64,000 nucleotides of DNA from Epithemia pelagica (taxonomy: Eukaryota; Bacillariophyta; Bacillariophyceae; Surirellales; Surirellaceae). The translations under genes and the position numbers were made by a program. Location of the stretch: the NCBI GenBank assembly GCA_946965045.2, contig OX337229.1:1364001-1428000 (forward strand), written 5' to 3'. Every line of letters begins with the position of its first letter. Within the stretch, counting starts at the first letter, position 1. Shown here one piece after another: positions 1 to 9,571 of this stretch. Under the pieces are notes generated by a model. The model saw only the letters and a program-made list of their open reading frames with translations. It was not told the origin of the DNA and did no database searches.

Positions 1-562
1 TCGTATCATTGAACATTTCAATGGTCAGAAAGCCGAACTGGTGGTTTGCGATGGAGCCCCTGATGTGACAGGATTGCACGACGCCGATACGTTTATGCAG
101 TCACAGTTGCTCCTGAGTGCTGCACTTATTGCCACACATGTACTGTCCCCGAATGGAGGGACTTTCGTGGCCAAAATATTTCGAGGGCGCGATGTCCACT
201 ATCTCACAGCTCAGTTAAGAATATTGTTTCGACGCGTCAGCATTGCTAAACCAAGCAGTTCTCGGAGCTCCTCCATGGAGGCTTTTGTTGTTTGTCAGGA
301 TTTTGTCGGTGAGCCGTTCGTAGAACTCCCACTCGATATCGGACAAGGAGTTTTTAACGTTGAGGAACTGGCGAATAAAAAAAAGACTGGTGTCGCTTCG
401 TCTCTCTCTGATTCCGCTTCTACACAAAAAGGTCTATCGCTTCTGCGCATTGCCATTCCATTTATCGCCAGTGGTGACTTGTCGTGCTGGAATGTTGAAT
501 CGGACAGCGAGTCTGATGGAGTCGACTCCAATACAGAGGATGTTTCGCCAAACTGTGGTTGA
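1..562 (+). CDS. tRNA (cytidine32/guanosine34-2'-O)-methyltransferase, Trm7/FTSJ1 type, 3' part
   Basis: The reading frame is already open at base 2 and the gene begins before the window, so only the C-terminal ~187 residues are present. It reads through VVCDGAPDVTGLHD, then LLLSAALIATHVLSPNGG, then FVAKIFRGRD and SSSMEAFVVCQDF. This is the signature order of the FtsJ/RrmJ Rossmann methyltransferases in the Trm7/FTSJ1 branch, which 2'-O-methylate the anticodon loop of tRNAs such as tRNA-Phe using S-adenosylmethionine. The AKIFRG lysine belongs to the family's catalytic K-D-K-E set. A serine- and acid-rich tail of about 80 residues follows the methyltransferase fold. Family assignment is strong. 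The Trm7 choice over the ribosomal FtsJ branches rests on VVCDGAPDVTGLHD. Confidence 0.9.
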   Translation, partial: RIIEHFNGQKAELVVCDGAPDVTGLHDADTFMQSQLLLSAALIATHVLSPNGGTFVAKIFRGRDVHYLTAQLRILFRRVSIAKPSSSRSSSMEAFVVCQDFVGEPFVELPLDIGQGVFNVEELANKKKTGVASSLSDSASTQKGLSLLRIAIPFIASGDLSCWNVESDSESDGVDSNTEDVSPNCG

Positions 563-681
563 GTCAAGTCATATTGATCTAGCAGCCTATATCTGAGTAA
601 GTGACTCATTATATGGTGGAAAGGATGCTCGCACGGCTTCACTGTAGGAAAGCACACGGCCTTGCGATCACTTTCACCGTA

Positions 682-1783
682 TTAGTCAAAGTTAGTTCTT
701 TCCATTGACGATGTAAGAGGTGCTCCAGAGGACGGCGACAGGGAAGAGGATGGCTGTCGGTCGATCATGTCTAGAATGAACTCTGCCATTTTCCTACCTC
801 CTGTGGGCGATGGCTCGACTCGAGCGATGTAGTCACTGCTGTCCTTTCCATCCAAAACACGATAAAGAGGAACAGGAACAACGACAGTTCCGGGGATGTC
901 AATAGAAGAAATGGCTTCTTCGTAAGCTTTTCGTATCAAAAGCTGAAGCTTGGAAGGATTTGTATTGTATCCTAGAACACCCAGCGCCGCCCCCGCCCAA
1001 CTGGGAGTGTTTCGTTCATCAGGGTAGTAAATCATGCACACAAGGACTTTTGATGGTTTGGTTTTCGAAGTGAGCGAGTTAATATATTTCTGGATTCTGG
1101 TTCCAAAGAGATGTCGAAAATATCCCAAACAGGGCGGAAAGGCGCAGGCACAAGAACAAAGTGAAGGACCACAACCACAGCAACAGTCATCAATAGGAAC
1201 TGTACCGCACACACACCCATTTTCCACCACACTGACAGGCATACAAAATAGCAGCCCCAGGATACTGGCAATAGTACATGGACAAGGCATGAGAGCAATG
1301 TCATTGCCACCAACAGACACTACCAACACGTCTTGCGCTTGGATGTTTTCTCTCAGAAAGACATCTTGAGGCCGCAACTTGAATGTACGTTCATTGAGAG
1401 TGGATGCCTCAACTGCTGTATTAATAGCCGCCATCCGTTGGCGACGGCCATCACGTTCGCATAGATGGTTCATCCAGAACGTCACATCTGTTTTGGAGAT
1501 GGCGGGTTCGAGCACCGATTGATAGGGACCGGGCGCCGTGGCTGTCTCACCAAACCAATACTTGTTGTCCAATGACGAATCTCCAGCTGTCCATATTAGT
1601 CGATTTGCCGACTCTCGCAGTCTCGGTAAGATTTTCTCGAGATGTCGAACTTTGTGGCCACTGTTTCTCACAAGAAAACAGATTCAGCAAAACATAGCTA
1701 CATGCCAGATATCGTAGCTCAATTCCATCGTACCTGTATTCTGAGTAAAAGGAATGCGCATTCACGGGACGGTTCGATGACAT
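682..1783 (-). CDS. SGNH/GDSL-type hydrolase with cysteine-rich insert (two exons)
   Basis: Exon 1 (1734-1783) encodes MSSNRPVNAHSFYSEY. A 73-nt GT-AG intron (1661-1733) then joins in frame to exon 2 (682-1660), giving 342 residues. Just after the join come TAGDSSLDNKYW, matching GDSL block I with its nucleophilic serine, and later VVSVGGNDIAL, matching the block with the oxyanion asparagine. The C-terminal region that usually carries the Asp-x-x-His pair reads VEPSPTGGRKMAEF, with no obvious histidine. Between the blocks lies a hydrophobic insert of about 55 residues with more than a dozen cysteines (including DDCCCGCGP). Related lipases and esterases hydrolyse ester bonds. Substrate is unknown, and the missing histidine leaves activity open. 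Without the intron, exon 2 would have to start at GTG, which supports the two-exon model. Confidence 0.75.
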
Positions 1784-2115
1784 GACAACAGTTTCAAGGA
1801 CTAGTGATCGTGATATCGATTTTCGACCCTGTTGTCGGATGCATTGTCATTGATTGTTATATTGTGTGTCATGAAGATTCCACCAAAGATCCACAACCCC
1901 CAAACCCGCCCTCAGCACTATTCCCCCAATATTTGTAGCATCTCGCACAGAGACAGAGGGGGTGGGGATAGGGGACCGGGCACCGGGCACCAATGTCCAA
2001 TTACCACTTTCCTCCTTACTATTTTATGGCAAGCTTCACGCCCCACAAGAGACAACAAGAGAAAGCTCCTTGTTGTGTTGCCACATATTGCGATCTATAA
2101 ACTGGAGCCGAAAGC

Positions 2116-2719
2116 ATGAGTGACGGAGCTGTTCTTGTCAAAACGAGAAAATTTATGAAGAACCCGCTTCTGGCACGGCGTCAGGTGTGTTTGTCTGAGA
2201 AAACTTCGATTTGTTTTCGCGGTGTCGAATAGCATAGTTGGATGTATTTGTACCCTTGTTTCCTTGTGTTTGTTGTGTTGTGTTTCCTAATAGAACCATA
2301 CAGCCGTGGAATGATTGAGTGCGAGAGAAGTTGGTTATCATGTTTCAGGTTCTGACTCTTGTGCTGCTCTGCAGATGATTGTGGACATCATTCACCCAGG
2401 ACGACCGAATGTACCAAAGAAGGAGTTACAGGACGTTGTGGGAGGAATGTACAAGGCTGATGCAAAGCTTATTGTATTATTTGGTTTCCGAACAAAGTTT
2501 GGAGGAGGAAAATCTACGGGGTTCTGCCTGATTTACGACAACGAAGACTCCATGCGGAAGTTTGAACCAAAATACCGTCTGATTCGTCAAGGAGTACTCG
2601 AGAAGAAGGAACAATCTCGAAAAGCCATTAAAGAAGCAAAGAATAAGGGAAAGAAAATCAGAGGTACAGGTGCCTCTATTGCGAAGCACAAGGCGAAACG
2701 TGCTGCTGGAGACGATTAA
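2116..2719 (+). CDS. RPS24: 40S ribosomal protein eS24 (two exons)
   Basis: Exon 1 (2116-2184) encodes the 23 residues beginning MSDGAVLVKTRKFMKNPLL. A 190-nt intron (2185-2374, gtgtgt...ctgcag) follows, and exon 2 (2375-2719) opens with MIVDIIHPGRP, giving 137 residues in total. The joined product matches eS24 along its length: the basic N-terminal strand, the DIIHPGRPNVPK loop, VLFGFRTKFGGGKSTGFCLIYD, the EPKYRLIRQG stretch and a lysine-rich tail. eS24 is a small-subunit protein needed for pre-rRNA processing. An early intron just inside the coding region is common in eukaryotic ribosomal-protein genes. The start is chosen because MSDGAVLVKTRKF aligns with the known N-terminus of the family. 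Confidence 0.95.
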
Positions 2720-2950
2720 AGAAGTTGTTTCATTCTTACATACTTTGCTGATGTACAACTGCGAACATCCTTCCGCATTTCTGAACATGTCGTTTGAGAT
2801 AGGTTACCATGTACGCGCAACAGCTTTTTTCTAGACAAAAACTTCATTGCATAAGTTTTACTGCTGGTGTTCATGTCAGGGGAACATGGTCCTTCACGCG
2901 TAGGCGTTCTTCGTTATAGTGGACCAAACGGTATTTTTGACAGAAGTAAC

Positions 2951-4027
2951 TTAGGATGCCAAGAGCAGCGATGGTTTCTCGTTCTTACACGTTTCGGAAG
3001 CGTCTGTCCCTCGAGCAAACAAGAGCATTATGGATTCCCAAAGACCCAATTCCACTGCAGCAAATTCGCGGTCTTCTCCAGTCAAAGCTCGAAGTGTTGA
3101 TATACGACGAACACCCAGCTCCACCAGATTTTCCTTGCCAGATGCAATAACCATGTCGACAAGTTTGCCCTGCTCAAGAATCAGTTGCAGGAAAGCCAAT
3201 GCCATTTCCCGTATTTCCGCCGAACTTTCCTTCGAGTCATCCAAAGGGTAAAAGGAAGCCCAGGCAATGGCAGAACTGAAAGGCGCCATAGATTGTGCAG
3301 TAGAATAGTCGGATGTTGCCAGTGCCCTGAGTAAAAACAATGTCCGTTGTCTCAGAGCACTATCCGTCTCGCTGTATTCTGTTCCCATTCCTAATCCAGA
3401 CATTACCAGGCTTGGCGATTGAGCTAGCTGACAAAAGACAGCTTCTGCCATTTGGTGCGATCGAACAATAGCACCAATGGCTTGAATAATACGCGCTCGA
3501 AACTTTCCATTTGAATCGCCGTTTTCGTTTTCTTCTGCAAAGAACAGCTCACTAAGATCCTTGAGAGCACCCATTTCGAGTAATTGTTTCTGTACAGGGG
3601 GATTATTGCTGCTGAGTGTTGCCAAGATTCCAAGGGCAATCGATCTGGTGCTTTTCGGAATCAGTTCTCGCTCTTGTACACACCCCAGCAGGAATTCAAG
3701 TCCTTTCAATGTCGTGAAGGCACGAGCATAATCAATCTGTTCCACAATATCTCGTAGTTCCTGGAGCAACTCGTTTATGCCATCTTCCTCTTCCTCGTTC
3801 CAGTGTTGATCCCTCCATTTCGTCATCATTTCCGTCACTTCTTTCAAAATCGTCTTCATCCTCTCATTTTCATCGATGATTCCTTCTGCAATTACACGTT
3901 CCAGGAATGCTTTGTCCTCATCCGACATTGGAGGAGACGTTCCCTCCAATGTCCCATCTGTGTAAGCCAGACTCCATTTTAGAAGGCCCAGCCAAGCCCA
4001 TGGATTATTTCCTCCATTCTCACTCAT
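2951..4027 (-). CDS. Hsp70 nucleotide exchange factor, Fes1/HspBP1 family
   Basis: A single 358-residue open frame. The N-terminus NPWAWLGLLKWSLAYTDGT is the short amphipathic stretch seen in Fes1/HspBP1 proteins. It is followed by an acidic linker and armadillo-type helices with the family block FTTLKGLEFLLGCVQ...IRSIALGILATLSSNNPPVQ (here STRSIALGIL), where the helices wrap the Hsp70 ATPase domain and release ADP. Length equals that of human HspBP1 (about 360). The product is probably cytosolic or ER-associated; no signal peptide is visible. The 3' end converges on the eS24 gene about 230 bp away. Confidence 0.85.
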   Translation of the reverse strand: MSENGGNNPWAWLGLLKWSLAYTDGTLEGTSPPMSDEDKAFLERVIAEGIIDENERMKTILKEVTEMMTKWRDQHWNEEEEDGINELLQELRDIVEQIDYARAFTTLKGLEFLLGCVQERELIPKSTRSIALGILATLSSNNPPVQKQLLEMGALKDLSELFFAEENENGDSNGKFRARIIQAIGAIVRSHQMAEAVFCQLAQSPSLVMSGLGMGTEYSETDSALRQRTLFLLRALATSDYSTAQSMAPFSSAIAWASFYPLDDSKESSAEIREMALAFLQLILEQGKLVDMVIASGKENLVELGVRRISTLRALTGEDREFAAVELGLWESIMLLFARGTDASETCKNEKPSLLLAS

Positions 4028-4339
4028 GGTTATGCGTGCAAGTCGAAGTTTCTTTTTTATGTGAGTTCAAAACCAAACTCAATCGATTATGTCGATTACT
4101 GTCATCGACATCCATATGCACGTCTGATGAGTCGTAACGTAAAACGTGAACAATGTGAAGAAGTTTGACGAAGTTTTGAGACTGAATCCAGTCGCGGGGA
4201 ACAGTCGCATATTCCCCACCACGCTAGCATGGTCGTGGTCGTGGTACAATAGCTCCAGTCGCATATTGGATATTGGATGAATGAGTCACACATCATGCGT
4301 TCTTGTGTTTTTTCCCTTCGACTTCGCATTGAATGACGG

Positions 4340-5582
4340 ATGTTGCCTCCTATCCGAAGCTGGATTGTTGCGGCGATGGTATGTGTTGGATTATCTGTCA
4401 GGAAAGTGTCAAATCAGTGTGTTCATTCCTTCATTCCACGGTTTCGTAACTCATCATTCGGCAAAAACAAGAACCTGAAGAGGGCAACGCAACTGTTGCT
4501 TCTTAGAGAATATTCGGCCACCATGCCAGCAGAGACGGCCAGCACAAGTTATCCCACCGAAATGACCAAGGCGGAGAGGTATCTCTTTGACCTGAATGGT
4601 TATATTGTGGTTCGTGGAGTCCTTACCCCTGAAGAAGTAGAGGAAGCGAATGATGTGATCGACAGCCATGCTCATGAAATGATTGAGAGATCTGATAATG
4701 CGTTGAGAAATGCTGTCAAGGACACAAAGTTATATGGAACAGGCCCCGCTCGAAAGGATCTTGGTAAAGTTTTGGAGTGGGGGAAAGAGTCAAAGATTTT
4801 CAAATCTGTTCTTGCCCATCCCCGACTTGTTCCACTGTAAGATCCCATTTGATCATTTCTGTGAACGTCCTTGAATCGGCGTCCCTGACATGCAAATACA
4901 TTTTTCTCTTTTTTGTTTCGTACGCACCAGATTTCACGGAATTCTTGGAAAGGGGTACCACATGGACCATCTTCCGTTTGTCCTTGCTCAAGATTATGGT
5001 GCAGAAGGGTTTCAATTGCATGGAGGCACCATTGATTGTAAAAGCGGAGAATACAATCCACATTTAGCCTACAGCTGCCACCATGGAATGATTCGAAGTG
5101 CACTGCTTGGATGCAACGTAATACTTGCCGATCACAATCCTGGAGATGGTGGTTTCTGTGTTGTTCCTGGTAGTCACAAATCCAATTTCAAAATGCCTGA
5201 GGGGATGATCGACGGTGAAAGTTACCAAGAATACATAGTACAACCAGCAACCAAGGCCGGTGACGTCGTTTTGTTTTCGGAGGGAACGGTCCACGGTGCC
5301 ATGGCTTGGACAGTGAAGGATCGACAACGACGAACTTGTTTGTATAGGTTTGCTCCTGCCACTAATGTTTATGGGAGGTCCTATTTTGGTCATTCAGGTG
5401 GTGGATGGCCCACGGGTATCTATGACGATTTGACCGAGGCCCAACGTGCAGTACTTGAACCACCCTACGCCAATCGACTGGATCGTCCCAATATCATGCC
5501 CGACGGTTCAGTGACAATCACAACACGGAATGAACGAAAGAAGCAACACGATATGGACGTGTTTGGAACCAAATTCTTTTAG
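4340..5582 (+). CDS. Phytanoyl-CoA dioxygenase (PhyH) family protein (two exons)
   Basis: Exon 1 (4340-4836) and exon 2 (4931-5582) are joined across a 94-nt intron (gtaaga...caccag), giving 382 residues. The Fe(II)/2-oxoglutarate dioxygenase features are visible: the HxD motif in GYHMDHLP, the middle block CNVILADHNPGDGGFCVVPGSH, the distal iron histidine in FSEGTVHGAMAW, and the 2-oxoglutarate-binding arginine in RRTCLYRF. The N-terminal ~60 residues start with a hydrophobic stretch (IVAAMVCVGLSV) and are basic, so an organelle presequence is likely. A second ATG at 4523 (MPAETAST) could give a cytosolic form. PhyH proteins hydroxylate varied substrates, so the true substrate is not known. 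Confidence 0.85.
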
Positions 5583-5632
5583 CGCATACGTGCGACCTTA
5601 AAGTAATATTGATCGATTGGTTACCTATCTTT

Positions 5633-7072
5633 TCAAGGCTGTTGTTGATGATCGGCCCATTCTCGAAGTCCCTTATAGCAAGCCGTAAGGATTCTCTGTT
5701 GGTTGCCTCGTAGAGAAGCGGCCAGCTGCTGATCAATGGGGCGTTTCTCCCAATCACGTCCTGCTTCATCCAGTCGGGAGACAGCGGCGTCCTGAATCAT
5801 TTCAGCAAGCGTTCGAGCAATTTGGGGGGTTAACACAATCTCCTCGGAGTCCTGTTCCTCTTGTTTTGCGTCACGGACCGCAACGGCCCCATTCAGATCT
5901 TCTGGTACACTGTCGGGACCCACCTGATATCGTTGTCCGTAAAACTCAACCTCTGCCGTTAGCTGCGAGGATAACTCGTAGTTCTCGTCGTCTGCTTGTG
6001 TCGGCATCCCAGGTTGAAAGAATGGAACAAATCCATAGGACAAGAGGCATCGCCAATCGGGCCATGCCGAATTACCATAGTCAATCAGTACTTCTTCATT
6101 CATTGCCATATCCTTCAAAGTATGAACACGAAAGAACAATTCACCGCTCATTGATTCTGCCAGACCAAACTTGGCATTCACATTCACGGAGTCATGATTG
6201 ATAAAATCAAAGACTGGCGCCATGAGTCTGATTGGCTTCTCGTTCGCAGCTCCAGGTGACAGGACAACGCGACAGGATCGGGTTTGAACCAAATCGAGGG
6301 CATACTCGACCATGTCCGCAAGACTTGTGGGTTCTAATTCTGATGCTATTTCGTCATTTTCCAATCGATCGAGCAATTCTTGTCGAGCCTGTGCTCTGGC
6401 AAAGAAACTGCTATCCACTGCAAGCTCCAACTGGGTACATTTAGTGGTCGTCACTACCTCTTCCGACCAGTGAACTGGCAGAGATGCCCTGAGATGAGCA
6501 CTATCCGGAAAAAGAGAAAACCAGATTGATTCTTCTCTTTTACATGAATTGTCTTGTTCCGAAAGGAGACGAAGCTGTAGATCCAGAACGGAAGCAGCAA
6601 GTCGAACTGCCCACTCGTTATCGTCTTGCGGTATTACGTCAACAATGTCATTCTCCTGGTCGCTTTCAAACCACTGTGGGGGTTGATCATCTCTTAAACA
6701 ATGTGAGAGAGGAATGGAAAGGAGAATGCTCCCCTTTTCAAGGTTTCGATTCAGGTATAGCCCTCGAATTCGATCGGATGACTCGTCCAATCGAACGAGT
6801 CTCTTCGTTGGTGCTTCTGGGTTCGAATTTTTTCCTAGTGGATTCACAAGGTCGCATAGTTCGTGAAACTTCACCTGGTAGTCCTCATTGTGGACTGAGC
6901 AATCATCACAACCATCACCCGATGCTAATTTATAGGTTCTCGGACAATGGATCGCTCTTAAGCATATCCGAAAACCAACTGCGGGTAAAGTAATCAATCC
7001 TGCGAAGCTCGCAGCAAAAGGAAAAAACGAAGCGAAAAGAGTGATGCTTATTAGCGTTGACGCGATCAGCAT
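5633..7072 (-). CDS. SET-domain protein lysine methyltransferase, Rubisco-LSMT-like, predicted plastid
   Basis: A 479-residue single exon. The first ~25 residues are a hydrophobic signal peptide ending AAS-FAG. That resembles the diatom ASAFAP motif, in which phenylalanine at the cleavage site directs proteins into the complex plastid. Downstream is a split SET domain of the LSMT/SETD3 type: DRIRGLYLNRNLEKGSILLS near residue 98, then a long insert, then MAPVFDFINHDSVN with the NH motif, and EEVLIDYGNSAWPDW with the catalytic tyrosine. The C-terminus is helical and fits a Rubisco-LSMT substrate-binding domain. Plastid members methylate Rubisco or aldolase, but the substrate here is inferred only from targeting. 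A C-rich (CCCCCAA)n tract lies about 90 bp upstream of the start. Confidence 0.8.
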   Translation of the reverse strand: MLIASTLISITLFASFFPFAASFAGLITLPAVGFRICLRAIHCPRTYKLASGDGCDDCSVHNEDYQVKFHELCDLVNPLGKNSNPEAPTKRLVRLDESSDRIRGLYLNRNLEKGSILLSIPLSHCLRDDQPPQWFESDQENDIVDVIPQDDNEWAVRLAASVLDLQLRLLSEQDNSCKREESIWFSLFPDSAHLRASLPVHWSEEVVTTTKCTQLELAVDSSFFARAQARQELLDRLENDEIASELEPTSLADMVEYALDLVQTRSCRVVLSPGAANEKPIRLMAPVFDFINHDSVNVNAKFGLAESMSGELFFRVHTLKDMAMNEEVLIDYGNSAWPDWRCLLSYGFVPFFQPGMPTQADDENYELSSQLTAEVEFYGQRYQVGPDSVPEDLNGAVAVRDAKQEEQDSEEIVLTPQIARTLAEMIQDAAVSRLDEAGRDWEKRPIDQQLAASLRGNQQRILTACYKGLREWADHQQQP

Positions 7073-7162
7073 AAGGTTCAGGGAGCAACAGAAAACACCG
7101 AGATGTTGCTGCTACTACGTTACTTTTCGCGCGAAGATTTTTGTTCTTCGGATCAATCTCTA

Positions 7163-7190
7163 CCCCCAACCCCCAACCCCCAACCCCCAA
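7163..7190. repeat. CCCCCAA tandem repeat (four units) upstream of the SET gene
   Basis: Four near-perfect copies of CCCCCAA. On the coding strand of the SET gene this reads TTGGGGG repeated, about 90 bp before the ATG, and could form a G-quadruplex. No function can be read directly. Confidence 0.7.
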
Positions 7191-7358
7191 ACAAAAACCG
7201 TTCACCGTTCACAGAACAGGAGAACTATCCTTTCTCTCTAACCAACCAATCCTCTAGAGAACATGACTAATGACAACTTCAATGATAGGAGTAGAAGCTA
7301 AGAGCTTTCCTGTCAAGAGCAAAAGCTTTGACTGACATAGCAGATTCGATTTAATCAT

Positions 7359-7400
7359 ATGGAGATTACTACACTTGAAATGGAGATTACTACACTTGAA
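7359..7400 (+). repeat. 21-nt tandem duplication
   Basis: Two perfect back-to-back copies of a 21-base unit beginning ATGGAGATTACTACACTTGA, in the spacer between the 5' end of the SET gene and the 3' end of the next minus-strand gene. A short local duplication; no coding role seen. Confidence 0.8.
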
Positions 7401-7517
7401 ATGCACACCAAACTCTGCGTCATTCTGCCATTTGTTGTGATTTCGTATTCTTCTTCGAAAAGGACGTTTACGTCATTCCCCCATCCCCATGCTGCGTTGA
7501 AATCCGGCGTTTTCATT

Positions 7518-8762
7518 CTAATTATGGATTCTGGAGAGGGTTCGTTTCGCTTGTTGTTCTAGCCCCGAGTGTCGAGCTTGTCCCACACCTCTAGCTGTCT
7601 CCAAAGCCGCTTGTAATTGTCCCACATCGTGATCTCCACGCCACAGGAATTCGAGGCATCGCGCCGCGTATTGTGCGGCCAACAAATTGGAGGCATTCGC
7701 TTGTTCGAGTTCCTTGAGGAGGGTTGGACGTAATTCTTCTCGTACCATATCGGGAATGTTTCCTTCCACAGCGAAAAGCGAATTCGCAAGAATGGTCATG
7801 GCCATTACATGTAGATGAAACATGTCGTCCTCTTTTTTCTTGGACACGATTAGATCAATCAGCTTTTCTCCCACTTCGTTGTCAGGCTTGAACAGCTCGG
7901 TTGAAACACATCTTGCGGTAGCCTCGCCCATTTTGGCGGCATCCGTGAGAGATATTAGTGTTTGAAGAGCCAGATAGTAAGAATCATGACCCGAATGTCC
8001 AAACATCTTGGAGACCATCTTCAGTGAAGAAGCACCGCTGGAAGGAGGTGGGACATAATTGTCTTCGGTATCGGATACCAGCGGGAGATAATTTGCGTTC
8101 GGTGGAGGCGGTGCAGTTGGAAGGCCTTGAGAGGTATCCAATATTGCCTTTGTGTCTTCGTGGAAATCAATCGCATAACCGAAGCGACGCTGAACTTCTA
8201 CTATAATCCCGTGGCTGTAATTGCCTCTGCCGCGGTACAACCGAACTCGAAAGTCAACACCGGAGGACGACAAACAACGTACTTTTGCTTTCTCGTCATC
8301 GTACGATGCTTCAATCGACCGTTGTCTTAGTACAAGACTGATTCTGGTAGATACTTCGGATGGAGATGAATTTTCAACAAACACGGCTGTTCGTTCCAAT
8401 GGGTGAAATTCTGGCAATGTTGGAATGTGCGCAAGGCGCCATCGAAAGGGTTGGTGGGAATGTTGCGGTCCAACGGAGGCACCATACATACCCGCCTTTT
8501 GAGGCAAGGCGCTTTGAGTGCTTTGAAAGGATGTAATATCAAAACCAGCTGATCCCGAGGTGAATTGAGGGGAAGTAAATTGGGCCGTTGAGATTGGCTC
8601 GAATTTAATGCCGGCGCCCCCACCTGGAGCTACCTTACGAGTGGTATCGTCTCCCTCGTCCATCATCGTCTTCTTCGGCTTCCCATAGTTGTAAGGTGGT
8701 CTATCCATTCCACTCATCTTCTTTATTCTATTTTGTTGGGGTCTTTGTTTGGTGATTTGCAA
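7518..8762 (-). CDS. Conserved-looking protein of unknown function with helical-repeat C-terminus
   Basis: A 414-residue open frame with no family I recognise. The first ~110 residues are low in complexity (GGGAG, QFTSPQFTSG, QSTQSALPQK) and probably disordered. Residues ~120-215 form an alpha/beta region (RISLVLRQRSIEASYDDEKA, then DFRVRLYRGRGNYSHGIIVE and RRFGYAIDFHEDT) that loosely resembles a small kinase-associated or KA1-like fold; this is a guess. From ~255 to the end are regular amphipathic helices (LALQTLISLTDAAKMGEA, LAAQYAARCLEFLWRGD) like HEAT/ARM repeats. A second possible start is MSGMDRPPY, 16 codons in. No targeting signal is visible. Confidence 0.6.
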   Translation of the reverse strand: MQITKQRPQQNRIKKMSGMDRPPYNYGKPKKTMMDEGDDTTRKVAPGGGAGIKFEPISTAQFTSPQFTSGSAGFDITSFQSTQSALPQKAGMYGASVGPQHSHQPFRWRLAHIPTLPEFHPLERTAVFVENSSPSEVSTRISLVLRQRSIEASYDDEKAKVRCLSSSGVDFRVRLYRGRGNYSHGIIVEVQRRFGYAIDFHEDTKAILDTSQGLPTAPPPPNANYLPLVSDTEDNYVPPPSSGASSLKMVSKMFGHSGHDSYYLALQTLISLTDAAKMGEATARCVSTELFKPDNEVGEKLIDLIVSKKKEDDMFHLHVMAMTILANSLFAVEGNIPDMVREELRPTLLKELEQANASNLLAAQYAARCLEFLWRGDHDVGQLQAALETARGVGQARHSGLEQQAKRTLSRIHN

Positions 8763-9139
8763 CGGGGGTTATGGGGATAGTGAAGAGTGAAAGTGGTGGA
8801 CGCTGCTTCGTAGCTTCTCGCCGCGGTTGTTTCTGGAAACAATCTTGCCATCACGCAACCCACACAGAACCCATGGCGTGAGGAGGCTCGCAGAGTTGTA
8901 GAACTGTGACAAAACGCTTTTTTCTACTCTCTACCCTATAGTAAACGGGAAGCGCCTCCTTGTTGATTCACACAGCCCTCAATTTCCGGGTTGTTTGGGA
9001 CGGCACTCAAACCGAGGGATTGAAAAAATTAGCATTTAAAAATAAAGAGAGCACCTAAAATCCGCTCAACTGTGAATGAACACAATTGCCTGCTCGGGCC
9101 TTTACGCTGAAGTTCTCATTCTATTGTTCCAATGTGTTC
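8763..9139. other. Spacer between unknown gene and LINE
   Basis: The promoter region of the minus-strand gene and the start of the LINE fall here. The 5' boundary of the LINE cannot be placed because no target-site duplication was found. An AT-rich stretch (9024-9060) precedes the first retrotransposon ORF. Confidence 0.4.
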
Positions 9140-9571
9140 ATGCCCAACTCCCACCGTTCAATTTCAATCGAAGAAAAATGCTCTCTCTGTAGAAATAGAA
9201 AGGGCTTGGTCATCAGCAATCTGCAGCACAACGTCCCGAACCAAGGAATGCCAGTGCAACAAAACTTTACTCCACAGAATGATGGACAGCATTACAACGC
9301 TCCAAGCCCTGCAAGTCATCCTCAAGGACAATACGATCACCCTCAACAAAACCAACAGCAACCAACAGCTACCAACATCGCAACAGCGACAAACCAACAC
9401 AACAAACGGAAACCCAATGAAATGAGTCAGGATGGCAGTGTAGCCACCGAGCACGACTCCAAGCAGCCGGCCACATCCCTTGATGTGAGCATGGATCACG
9501 GTAACTCTTCCAGTGCAGCGGATGAGTCCATGACCAACACCAGTGTGTTTAGTCATGAGTCAAGATCGTAA
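9140..9571 (+). CDS. LINE ORF1, small glutamine/asparagine-rich protein
   Basis: A 143-residue frame starting MPNSHRSISIEEK. It begins with a short cysteine pair (EEKCSLCRNRKG), and the rest is rich in Gln, Asn, Ser and Pro (HPQGQYDHPQQNQQQPT), with a basic NKRKPNE patch that could be a nuclear signal. It has no classical CCHC knuckles or RRM. Position before and overlap with ORF2 suggest it is the element's nucleic-acid-binding ORF1, but its sequence alone does not prove it. An alternative is that it is simply a leader peptide. Confidence 0.5.
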   Translation: MPNSHRSISIEEKCSLCRNRKGLVISNLQHNVPNQGMPVQQNFTPQNDGQHYNAPSPASHPQGQYDHPQQNQQQPTATNIATATNQHNKRKPNEMSQDGSVATEHDSKQPATSLDVSMDHGNSSSAADESMTNTSVFSHESRS

